This document shows, piece after piece, positions 35,250-43,465 of a stretch of DNA of 43,641 nt. Numbering within the stretch: the first letter of the stretch is position 1; each line of letters begins with the position of its first letter. A model generated the notes under the pieces. That model searched no databases. It was not told the DNA's origin and saw only the letters and a program-made list of their open reading frames with translations. The stretch lies in assembly GCA_023301585.1 (NCBI GenBank), contig JAMASZ010000280.1, positions 1 through 43,641 of the forward strand. Reading direction: 5' to 3'. The position numbers were made by a program, and so were the translations under genes. The DNA comes from Alphaproteobacteria bacterium (GTDB lineage Bacteria; Pseudomonadota; Alphaproteobacteria; Micavibrionales; Micavibrionaceae).

Positions 35250-35460
35250 TTTATGTAAAAATAATTAGGTTTAAAAAGAGGGTAGTCTTTTTGTCCCGAT
35301 TATCCTTTATCGCTTGCTGGTTCCTAACGGTTTTCCAACTCACTTCAAGGGTCGATTCAAGAAACTGAGGAGGTCTTAGCAGTTAAAAGGTCAGCAAGGA
35401 TTGTCTTACACTTCTATGACTGGCACGAAGCTAGCACGGCATGTGTTGATATGTCAACAT

Positions 35461-35502
35461 AAAAAAACCCCCTCGACACTGTGCAGGTGTCGAAGGGGTT
35501 TT
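35461..35502 (-). terminator. Strong bidirectional intrinsic terminator upstream of the MCP gene
   Basis: AAAAAAACCCCCTCGACACTGTGCAGGTGTCGAAGGGGTTTT: CCCC.TCGACAC/GTGTCGA.GGGG stem flanked by A7 and T4 (T7 tract on the minus strand). Confidence 0.88.
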
Positions 35503-35608
35503 GCCTATGAGTTCTAACCAATAAAACAAAGAACGAAAAACGATGTGTCGAAACACTGCATAATTCCGTGCGGGTTTGTTTTACCAGTTACATGTGTGGA
35601 GTCAAGAA

Positions 35609-36499
35609 CTATTGGCCAGATTCGGAGATATATCTGGCGTGGGTTGCTACGGCATCTTCATGCTGTGGGTGTGATGTGTCGTAGAACGCATTGTATAGTG
35701 GGTTGTTACTATCGCTAACAATGTCGTTGGCCATTGATAGTTTACTACCGTTGGTTATCTCGACACCACCTAGTGACGCACCTTTCAATGTCCCTTCGCT
35801 TAGTGAATCCTTCAACTTGGCGAGTGATAACACCATCTCTGGTGTGCTTACTAGGTCTTCAGCTGTGAGGGGTAAGCCCAATGTCTCAGCAGCAAATTTA
35901 GCATTTGCCATTGTGAGTTCAAAGTTCTGTTCGCCGACAGCCTCGATGATAGTGTTCTTAGCATCACCAATACGTGTGAACTGCTCATTCTTACCAGCTT
36001 CGACTTCCATCGCTGCTCGTTGAACATCAAATGCTAGGAAGTCTGCTAGGATCTCAGGTGTGTAGCCTTTCTCCATCGCGTATTCAATGCCTTTGTCTAG
36101 GACAGCATCTTCGATGTGGATACCTTCTGGCATCTCAGGGAGTTTAAGCTCCGCTTTGTATGATGCTAGGTCAGCCGGTAGTTCGGCTGCTGCTGGTGCT
36201 CCGGATTCCTCTAGGCGTTTGGTGAGGTCTGCCTTCTCTTGGTTAAGTTGGGTTATGGTGCGTTGACCCTCTTTAGCAGACTTGAACACGTCTTGGAGGT
36301 TCTTGTAGTTAGCACCTTCAGCATGTTCACCTACACGCTCTTGGTAGCCTTCAGCAAATGATAGGTCGTCGCCAATCAGTGGTGGCAGGTCTGCTGGCGG
36401 TGGATCTGCTGGTGGTGCGCCTCCACCCCCACCATCTGGTGCGTCAGGGTCTAGTGGTGCTCGGAGAAGATTCAAACGATATAGTAGTCTTTTATGCAT
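35609..36499 (-). CDS. Scaffolding protein
   Basis: Acidic, helical 296-aa protein between the portal and MCP genes. Synteny. Confidence 0.65.
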   Translation of the reverse strand: MHKRLLYRLNLLRAPLDPDAPDGGGGGAPPADPPPADLPPLIGDDLSFAEGYQERVGEHAEGANYKNLQDVFKSAKEGQRTITQLNQEKADLTKRLEESGAPAAAELPADLASYKAELKLPEMPEGIHIEDAVLDKGIEYAMEKGYTPEILADFLAFDVQRAAMEVEAGKNEQFTRIGDAKNTIIEAVGEQNFELTMANAKFAAETLGLPLTAEDLVSTPEMVLSLAKLKDSLSEGTLKGASLGGVEITNGSKLSMANDIVSDSNNPLYNAFYDTSHPQHEDAVATHARYISESGQ

Positions 36500-36524
36500 G
36501 GTATTTGGTTATGTGTTTGTGTTT

Positions 36525-37112
36525 CTACTTACCTTTTGTAGCTAGGTAAGAAAGGTCTTTAAGTCTTGTTTTGTAGACTTGTAGGAACTGCGCTTCAGTG
36601 TATCCACCTTTACGAGCCCATTGAATGAAAGCTGGTGTCATATCACCGAGGTGTGGGTCTTGCACTGGCGAACCTTCTACATTGGTTGGGATACCTTTGT
36701 AGCGATCTGGTGTTCGGTTGTCTTTGATGCCAGCGGCTTCATTGCGTAGCTTGCGAATCTCTGCTTCGAGGCTGGCGATGTGTTTGTTAAGTTTAGCGAT
36801 TTTGGTTTCTAGCACCTTCTCACCAGCCGTTGCTTCCGGTTCTGCAGGTGCCTGCTTCTTAACAGGGTCGACAGGTGCTTCCGGTTCTGCAGGCTCTTCT
36901 GGTTCTGCAGGTGCTTCCGGTTCTGCAGGCTCTTCTGGTTCAGCCCCACGCATGATCTCAGCGACAACTCGCCCAATCGGGGCTGCGTAGTTGGAGTTGC
37001 CATCTAAGATAGTAACTTCCTCTGTGGTTGGGTCTAGTGTTGCCACATGTTCATCATTGCGAATGATGTGGTAAACTTCGTCTTCTTTCTTATGTGTGTA
37101 TTTAGTAGCCAT
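36525..37112 (-). CDS. Hypothetical protein with Glu-Pro-Ala repeat and coiled coil
   Basis: AEPEEPAEPEAPAEPEEPAEPEAP followed by KIAKLNKHIASLEAEIRKLRNE. Confidence 0.65.
   Translation of the reverse strand: MATKYTHKKEDEVYHIIRNDEHVATLDPTTEEVTILDGNSNYAAPIGRVVAEIMRGAEPEEPAEPEAPAEPEEPAEPEAPVDPVKKQAPAEPEATAGEKVLETKIAKLNKHIASLEAEIRKLRNEAAGIKDNRTPDRYKGIPTNVEGSPVQDPHLGDMTPAFIQWARKGGYTEAQFLQVYKTRLKDLSYLATKGK
36874..36945 (-). repeat. 36-bp tandem repeat (2 units) encoding a P/E/A linker
   Basis: GGTGCTTCCGGTTCTGCAGGCTCTTCTGGTTCTGCA and a near-identical second unit. Confidence 0.95.
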
Positions 37113-37116
37113 AATT

Positions 37117-37383
37117 TTAAATTTTGGTGATCCATGTGATGACCTCTTTGATCGTGTCTCTACGCATGGCTGCTAGAGTGGCGGCTTGGGTGTCCATGCT
37201 AGCTAGTTCGTCCAAGTTGAAACTTGGCTCATCGAAGTTCCATGCTTCTTTGAGAGCTTCTTGTGCATCTGCTCGCACCACCTCGTTGTCTGAGAACAAC
37301 GTCTTAACTCTGCGGCGTAGGTCTGCATCAGCTGCGGCACGAGCTACATCTATAACTCGTTTTTGTTCGTATAGGTCTGTCAT
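37117..37383 (-). CDS. Hypothetical protein
   Basis: 88-aa ORF in the structural operon. Confidence 0.6.
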   Translation of the reverse strand: MTDLYEQKRVIDVARAAADADLRRRVKTLFSDNEVVRADAQEALKEAWNFDEPSFNLDELASMDTQAATLAAMRRDTIKEVITWITKI

Positions 37384-39074
37384 TATATTACTCCTTCTTC
37401 ACCTTCACCTTGACCCAGTTGGTCTGATATTTGCTGCTGCACCTCTGGTGCGAACTTAGACGCTGAGTCAGCTGCCTGTGCTAGCTGTTGTTGCTGCTGC
37501 TGCTGTGCCTGTGCTTCGAGGCGTGCTTGTGCTAGCTGTAGCACCTCCTCTTCTGGTCTGAGGATTGGTGCTTGCATGCCGTAAGTTCTAGCTGCCTCAC
37601 GTATATGCGCTGCTAGATCAACCTCATCAAGAACAGTTGGGTCAACTGCTGCAACCTGCTGAAGTCGTAAGAAGAATTGATCTTTATACTCCATACGTTT
37701 GCGGCGCAGTGTTTGTGACAGTGAGGTCTGAAGTGTGGACTGTGGGTCAGGTATGTCGTAAAAACCGTTGGACTCTTTGAGCAGTTGCTTCGGTGGGTCA
37801 GGCAATAGTCCAGCACGCATTGTTATGCCGAACAGTCGTCTCGATAGCATTGGGTTTATGTCAGCTTCATACCTAGCATGGACACCTACGAATAGCATCT
37901 CCGACTGATCTCGGATGCCATTGAACTCTTGGGCAGTCATCTCCTTTTGGATGTCTGCGAATGGCTGCCAAATGGCGTTGAAGAACAGTTTTCGTATTTG
38001 ATCCTGTTTATCTTTGATGCGATCTTTCCCCAGTGGGTAGTCTCCACCAGTTGCCCATTCACGGACTCCACCACCTGCAGTGCTAAGTGCTCCAGCTCTG
38101 GTGAGTGTCTTTTGACCCGGGCGCATATCCACCTCCCCGACCATGCCGGCTTCTGCTAGGATACGTGGGTTTATCTTGATGTCTAGTAGTAGGTCAAGTG
38201 ACTCTTGGAGGTAGTTCACCTGTGCTACAGCTGGCATCGCCTTACGTGCAGGGGATACACCCCAGATGATACCATCAGCACCGTGTTGGAAGCGTGACAC
38301 CATTGTGTTGAACTCATGCATGCCAGTTTCCATGATGAGGTTTTCGTCCTCTTCACAGATGTAGAACTCAGCGTATGCGAAGTTCACGTTGTCCACTTTA
38401 CGGGGGTCTCTGTCTTCACGGGGTTTGACTACGTGCCAAATTTTGAATTTCTCTGAGTGCTTCTTCTTGTGGTTGGCTGCTGCCTTCTGCACTTTAGCAC
38501 CGAAGTTACCGTCTGGAAACTCAGTCTCTAACTGTGCAGCTGTGGCCATGAAGTGACGGCGCAGTGTGTCTGGCTCGCCTTGTAGGTTCTCTTGGAAGGT
38601 ATATGTCCCTACAGGTGAGTGTTTGAAATAGAATGGTGAGTCAGGGTTGCCAGTCTCGTAGCACATCATCATGCCTGTGCCTACAGTAGCACGCTCCAAG
38701 TTCACCGGTTGGTTGGCCATTTGGAAGTTGGATTGGTTCAGCAACTGCATGATGATGGTGGAGCACTCTGAATACCACTCAACCACCTCGTCGTCCTTTT
38801 GGAACTCATAGGGTGGTGCGTATCTTAGCCAATCTTCACCAGATGGTGTGAGTTGTGCTGTCATCATGTTGGACAGACCTTCAGCTGCTTCGATGACAGT
38901 TGTGTCATGGATGTTAGCATAGCTGCGGGATGGCACAGGAGTGTCCGACCGTGTGATGTATGCATCGCGTGGAGTGGTTACTTCTTTGATGGATTGCCAC
39001 CATGAGTCCATCGGTGATCGGGCAGCTTCCTCTTGGCGGCACACCTCAAGCTCTTGTCTTACATTTACTGGCAT
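37383..39074 (-). CDS. Portal / head-to-tail connector protein
   Basis: EEAARSPMDSWWQSIKEVTTP..., EAAEGLSNMMTAQLTPSGEDW..., poly-Gln C-terminal region. Synteny with TerL. Confidence 0.85.
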   Translation of the reverse strand: MPVNVRQELEVCRQEEAARSPMDSWWQSIKEVTTPRDAYITRSDTPVPSRSYANIHDTTVIEAAEGLSNMMTAQLTPSGEDWLRYAPPYEFQKDDEVVEWYSECSTIIMQLLNQSNFQMANQPVNLERATVGTGMMMCYETGNPDSPFYFKHSPVGTYTFQENLQGEPDTLRRHFMATAAQLETEFPDGNFGAKVQKAAANHKKKHSEKFKIWHVVKPREDRDPRKVDNVNFAYAEFYICEEDENLIMETGMHEFNTMVSRFQHGADGIIWGVSPARKAMPAVAQVNYLQESLDLLLDIKINPRILAEAGMVGEVDMRPGQKTLTRAGALSTAGGGVREWATGGDYPLGKDRIKDKQDQIRKLFFNAIWQPFADIQKEMTAQEFNGIRDQSEMLFVGVHARYEADINPMLSRRLFGITMRAGLLPDPPKQLLKESNGFYDIPDPQSTLQTSLSQTLRRKRMEYKDQFFLRLQQVAAVDPTVLDEVDLAAHIREAARTYGMQAPILRPEEEVLQLAQARLEAQAQQQQQQQLAQAADSASKFAPEVQQQISDQLGQGEGEEGVI

Positions 39075-39075
39075 G

Positions 39076-39276
39076 TTATCCTACTGTTTGGTTGTTTCCA
39101 CCAACTGCGCTGTTACCTCGTTGTGACGAAATGTTACGGAAGTTGCTAAAGAAACCACCAGCTCTGCGGTTCTGCACCTCTTGCTGTTTCTTAGCTTGTT
39201 CACTGGGTGACGTTGCTATCGTAGCTGGGTCAGGTGTTTTAGCTGCTGCCGGTGCCGGTGGTTTTTGTGAGCCCAT
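39076..39276 (-). CDS. Small hypothetical protein next to the portal gene
   Basis: 66-aa ORF, tight spacing. Confidence 0.5.
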   Translation of the reverse strand: MGSQKPPAPAAAKTPDPATIATSPSEQAKKQQEVQNRRAGGFFSNFRNISSQRGNSAVGGNNQTVG

Positions 39277-39700
39277 TGTATTTGTCCTTTATGGTGTTAA
39301 ACTTGTGCTTCCGGAGTCTGGCATTACCTTTGTTCCTGTGCCACGATACAAACTCAAGTTCATACGGTGCTAGGTCGAAAAAGTGTGCAGGGTCTCCGCT
39401 TGCGTAAAGTATATGCCATGTGTCGTGCTCATGTGTCAAGCTGGATTGTGAAAGTGGGTGCTCAGGGTCTATATCATTGAATGCTAGCAAGTCCTCCTCT
39501 GGTATCGCCGAGTTGACTGGTCGTGCTAGTAGCACCCCTTGCTCGGATGAATGTAACACACCTAACCGTGCTGACATTTCTATGAAAGTCCACGTCCAGT
39601 TTGCAGCACCTGTATCCGTCATGTGTAGCAGGAAGTTCTGAAAATGCCCTGCGTCCATCTCGATGATGCGTTCCTCCGGCATTAGTTCCTCGCCCCCCAT
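39239..39700 (-). CDS. Hypothetical protein
   Basis: 153-aa ORF overlapping both neighbours. Confidence 0.6.
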   Translation of the reverse strand: MGGEELMPEERIIEMDAGHFQNFLLHMTDTGAANWTWTFIEMSARLGVLHSSEQGVLLARPVNSAIPEEDLLAFNDIDPEHPLSQSSLTHEHDTWHILYASGDPAHFFDLAPYELEFVSWHRNKGNARLRKHKFNTIKDKYNGLTKTTGTGSS

Positions 39701-41331
39701 CTACGTGAGCCGGCCATACGAGTTGATGACGATGATCCTACCCCCATGCTATCATCGAAGTCACTGCCTGTGCTACGTGTTATCGTTCGTGATATTAACC
39801 CTCGTTGCCAAGCCTCACAGAATGTTCTAAGGGAGTCACAGCCGTGGGAGTAGTCATCGTGAACGGGTTCCATGCTCATCATCACACCATTAGCATTCTG
39901 TGCTTGGTGGTAGTTGTCTATACATTGCATAAGTGATGGGAACTTCTTACTGCCTCGGGAGTGGATCTTGTTCACTGCGTCCTTGTTGAACCACATGTAT
40001 TCAAACGTATCCTTGACGTAGTTGATGCCAGTCCAGACTGAGGGGATCTTAGGCACATGCTGCACGTTGTTGAATCCCATCTCATGATACACATCGACCA
40101 GTGTCTTACCGGTCTCAACTGACTTCCTACCACCATCGTGGGGCAGTAAGATGCGTAAGTCCTGCACACTGTTGTCCATCATCCACACCTTCAACCAATC
40201 ACCATAGTGGCGTGCTGTCTCTCGGTGGCTGACATAATACCCTACGATGCGTATCTCCTTACCCACCACCTGTATCAGCGATATAGGCATAGCATCATTG
40301 CGCCCAATGTCGAAGCTAGCAAACACTGGGATACCTTTCTCGATGGGGAACCGTGTGACACGCTTCTCCGCCAATGCGCGTGCTACCTCCATCTCATAGA
40401 TGACACCATCCATCGGTGACTTGAAGCACTCCTCCAACGTGGATGGATACTCACCGAACCTGTTGTTACGCAGAGGGAAAGCTTCATCCTGATACCACCG
40501 CTTCTGGCCAATGGTTAGTTTGATACCGTTGACGTGCTCCAACTCTTGGAAGTAGTCTTCACACTGTGGCAATATCTTCAGATTCGAGTCAAGCGAGTAG
40601 AACGGGTCAGTATGCCAAGGGAAAAACATGTGTCTCCACGATCGAGGGTTTTTCTCCTCCTCTGGCGTTGACAGGGACTGATCCATGTAGTCCCACAGAT
40701 GACCATTCTTGCCCCCTTTCCAAGTAGTCTCGACGATAATCTGTCCCTTTCGAGCTGCTTGAATAGCACCGGTCTGGATCTCCTCGGATCGTTTTGGATC
40801 TTCGCACTGAACCCATCCCCACTCTGAGACATGGAGAAAGTTACAGTTACCACCACGGTAGCCAGTGGAAGCATAAATGTTTGAAGCGGCGTCATCACCG
40901 ACTTGGAAAGCGAGTCTATCGTCATTGTTCTTTAGGGTTTTTATGTCCTCCCGCATGAAGTCGGGGAGTCTGTCGTGAGAGGTTTTGATGATGTTCTCCA
41001 ACTTCTTAGAGGCATCAGCTTGGTTACGGTCAACAATACCAGCTTCGTAACCAGCGTTCTCCACGGCTTGGTCGTATGCTAGGATGTCGATGGCCGTGGA
41101 CATCCCGCGCCGGCGTGCTTTAGGGATGATGATCTTTTTGTGTCCTTCTTCGATCACAGCTTTGAACACAGCCATCTGTTCAACAAAAGGTCGGAACTGG
41201 ATGATAGCTCCAGTGTCCTCCGACTTCATGTGGTAGAGGTTGTTCAGTCGCCAGAGTGGATTTTTAAGTTTGGTTAGCAGCTCTTGGGTTTCTGCCTCTC
41301 TCTCTGCTCTTAGTTTTGCATTTGCTGACAT
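39682..41331 (-). CDS. terL: Terminase large subunit
   Basis: IIIPKARRRGMSTAIDILAYD (Walker A-like), FASFDIGRNDAMPISLIQVVG (nuclease-like Asp), EECFKSPMDGVIY. Confidence 0.87.
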   Translation of the reverse strand: MSANAKLRAEREAETQELLTKLKNPLWRLNNLYHMKSEDTGAIIQFRPFVEQMAVFKAVIEEGHKKIIIPKARRRGMSTAIDILAYDQAVENAGYEAGIVDRNQADASKKLENIIKTSHDRLPDFMREDIKTLKNNDDRLAFQVGDDAASNIYASTGYRGGNCNFLHVSEWGWVQCEDPKRSEEIQTGAIQAARKGQIIVETTWKGGKNGHLWDYMDQSLSTPEEEKNPRSWRHMFFPWHTDPFYSLDSNLKILPQCEDYFQELEHVNGIKLTIGQKRWYQDEAFPLRNNRFGEYPSTLEECFKSPMDGVIYEMEVARALAEKRVTRFPIEKGIPVFASFDIGRNDAMPISLIQVVGKEIRIVGYYVSHRETARHYGDWLKVWMMDNSVQDLRILLPHDGGRKSVETGKTLVDVYHEMGFNNVQHVPKIPSVWTGINYVKDTFEYMWFNKDAVNKIHSRGSKKFPSLMQCIDNYHQAQNANGVMMSMEPVHDDYSHGCDSLRTFCEAWQRGLISRTITRSTGSDFDDSMGVGSSSSTRMAGSRRWGARN

Positions 41332-41628
41332 TATCGTTTTTGGTTATGAGATTTCACCTTTTCATATTTTTTAGGTTTTGTCCAGCTTTGTGGGCTGAGG
41401 CGTTATGTCAGAAGTGCTAGCGATTCATTACGTGTAGTTTTCTGGTGATGTAATTTTGTGAGCAAAAGTGGTTTCTCGCGTAAGGCTGTTTTGTAGTTTT
41501 GGGGCGATGGGCGTTCCATATATATACACTATAAGTCCGTAGCGCATATAGGGTCACCCCCTGCGAAAGCTAGCACGTAAGGAATTTTCTGGTGAAATTA
41601 ACGAATTTAACTTAATTACATATTTACC

Positions 41629-42150
41629 TTAAAAGCAGTCATCATCACTCACGTCATTATCAATGCTAGCACCGTCCATTTGGAGGGGCTTCACCTCCGT
41701 GCTAGCACCCTTGCTTTCAAGCTGCCTAAGTTGTGCAAGGGGCGAGAGTTCCACGGTGCCAGTGTGTGCGTGGTCAATGTGCAAGTTGTCACCATACACG
41801 CGCGGTAGTAGCTTTGCACCTATCCACTTAGCAGTGTCTACTATGAGCTTTTGCCTCTGAACCGCTGCATTGGCTAGCTTTGGATCATCGTGCAAAGGGG
41901 CGGCGGCTTCTAGCATGAGATTATCGACAAGGTTGCTAGCATAGAGACGCTTGCCATTAAGGTAAGCTTCTTTGACCTCAGTCTCATCCCCTAGCATTAT
42001 ATATTTCGCTAGCGTTGCTTTACTCACATTAAGGGCAAGGGCAATATCATCTTGCGAGACTCCACGCGCCGCCATGATAAAGACTTGATCTGTAAAATCC
42101 TTTGTTATTTTCATGCTAAAATCTGTAATCTCATGCGTGCTTGTGTGCAA
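41629..42150 (-). CDS. terS: Terminase small subunit-like protein with HTH
   Basis: FIMAARGVSQDDIALALNVSKATLAKYI helix-turn-helix; upstream of terL. Internal Met start at 42114 (MKITKDFTDQ) also plausible. Confidence 0.7.
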   Translation of the reverse strand: MHTSTHEITDFSMKITKDFTDQVFIMAARGVSQDDIALALNVSKATLAKYIMLGDETEVKEAYLNGKRLYASNLVDNLMLEAAAPLHDDPKLANAAVQRQKLIVDTAKWIGAKLLPRVYGDNLHIDHAHTGTVELSPLAQLRQLESKGASTEVKPLQMDGASIDNDVSDDDCF

Positions 42151-42780
42151 GTCTGAAGTTTAACGACCAAACACCCGCCTTTTCAGTGTTCCACGTGTTC
42201 CACGCGTGCAAATGCTAGCATGAAATGAAACTAGCATCCTATGTGCAAATGCTAGCATGAAATGGCTCATGTCCACATGGTAACATGAAATTGACCATAT
42301 CGGACAATTTAGGGCAGTAAGGGCATTAACATTTTTATACTGCCCCCCATTTTAGCCCTTATAGAATATAGGGATTTTCCATTTAGGGCATTAAGGGCAG
42401 TAAATCCTGAAATTCACTATATATACATATATTAAAAAACCCCTTATTATCCCTTTTTATCTCTCTTATATACAACTAGTAAACTAATGCCCTTAATGCC
42501 CTAAGTGTATCAAAGCCTTATTTTACAAAGGTTGAAACGGGGGGCACTAGCAGGGCATTAGGGGGCATTAGGGGGCATTAGCATGCCTTTTAACCGTTAT
42601 TAGCATTATGTGTGAAGATATTAGCATGAAATGCTACCCCTTATACTGTAATGGATAGCACGTATTTATATGCTAGCATTTGAACACAAAATGAAAATAA
42701 TGCTAAAATAATACTTGTAATAACCTGCGCAGTATGTTTAGTTGTTTCCATCGCCGCCGCAATGCGTGGCACTTTGACTA
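42150..42780. other. Non-coding divergent region rich in iterons and palindromes (candidate origin, packaging site or operator)
   Basis: Two 22-bp direct repeats GTGCAAATGCTAGCATGAAATG (42206, 42243), an inverted copy at 42670, and many GGGCATTA/GGGCAGTAA units at 42308-42587 in both orientations around an AT-rich core. Confidence 0.6.
42308..42587. repeat. Iteron-like cluster of GGGC(A)(T/G)TAA units, direct and inverted
   Basis: TTTAGGGCAGTAAGGGCATTAA (42308), TTTAGGGCATTAAGGGCAGTAAA (42382), inverted CTAATGCCCTTAATGCCCTAA (42484), tandem AGGGCATTAGGGGGCATTAGGGGGCATTA (42552). Confidence 0.9.
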
Positions 42781-42800
42781 AACCAAACCAAACTAATATA

Positions 42801-43115
42801 ATGAGAAAAATTACCGCACAAGCCATGCTTGCCTTCTACCGCCGTGAGAACTTCAATGGCTCCAATACTACTGTTTACATAAGTGAAAAAGGTGAATCCA
42901 TCATGCGCTTGCATGGCAATGAGATTGCCCGCCTTGGAAAGCACTCGTGGACTAAAAAGAATGCCAAGCTAACCATCACCAATGCGGGGTGGTTCACCAA
43001 TACTACGAAAGATAGGTTGAATGCCCTTGTAGGTGTCTCAATCTATCAGAAGGCGGGTGAATGGTATTTGAATGAACAGAAATGGGACGGCAAGACCATT
43101 GAAATTGCATACTAA
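42801..43115 (+). CDS. Conserved phage hypothetical protein
   Basis: IMRLHGNEIARLG...LTITNAGWFTNTTKDRLNAL resembles a small protein common in phage early regions. Start at 42801 (AACTAATATA-ATG). Confidence 0.7.
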   Translation: MRKITAQAMLAFYRRENFNGSNTTVYISEKGESIMRLHGNEIARLGKHSWTKKNAKLTITNAGWFTNTTKDRLNALVGVSIYQKAGEWYLNEQKWDGKTIEIAY

Positions 43116-43146
43116 GCACCCCTAACCAATAACATAAATTAAAATT

Positions 43147-43434
43147 ATGAGCACAATATTTGAAACCATATTAGAGGAAAGACAAGGCAACTATTGCCAC
43201 GCCGTAGAATGCGAAACCTTTTACGATTTTGAAACCGTAGTAGAATCCATAGTTGGCGAATTTCCAGACCATAGTAGGAAGGAAATTGAAGAATTTTTTG
43301 AGTCAATGAGTATCTACTACATTGGCGACGAAAACAACACGGAGGAGGAGAGACTTTATAGCTATGAACAGAGGAAAAATGTCTACGATGAATTGAAGCC
43401 AATATTTGATAGCACTATCGAGATTGCATACTAA
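43147..43434 (+). CDS. Hypothetical protein
   Basis: 95-aa ORF; leader CCCCTAACCAATAACATAAATTAAAATT-ATG. Confidence 0.65.
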   Translation: MSTIFETILEERQGNYCHAVECETFYDFETVVESIVGEFPDHSRKEIEEFFESMSIYYIGDENNTEEERLYSYEQRKNVYDELKPIFDSTIEIAY

Positions 43435-43465
43435 TCACCCCTAACCAATAACATAAATTAAAACT

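Noticed and set aside
42150-42780. CRISPR array from the spaced repeats
   Set aside because: Repeats are short, irregularly spaced and in both orientations, with no uniform spacers and no cas genes.
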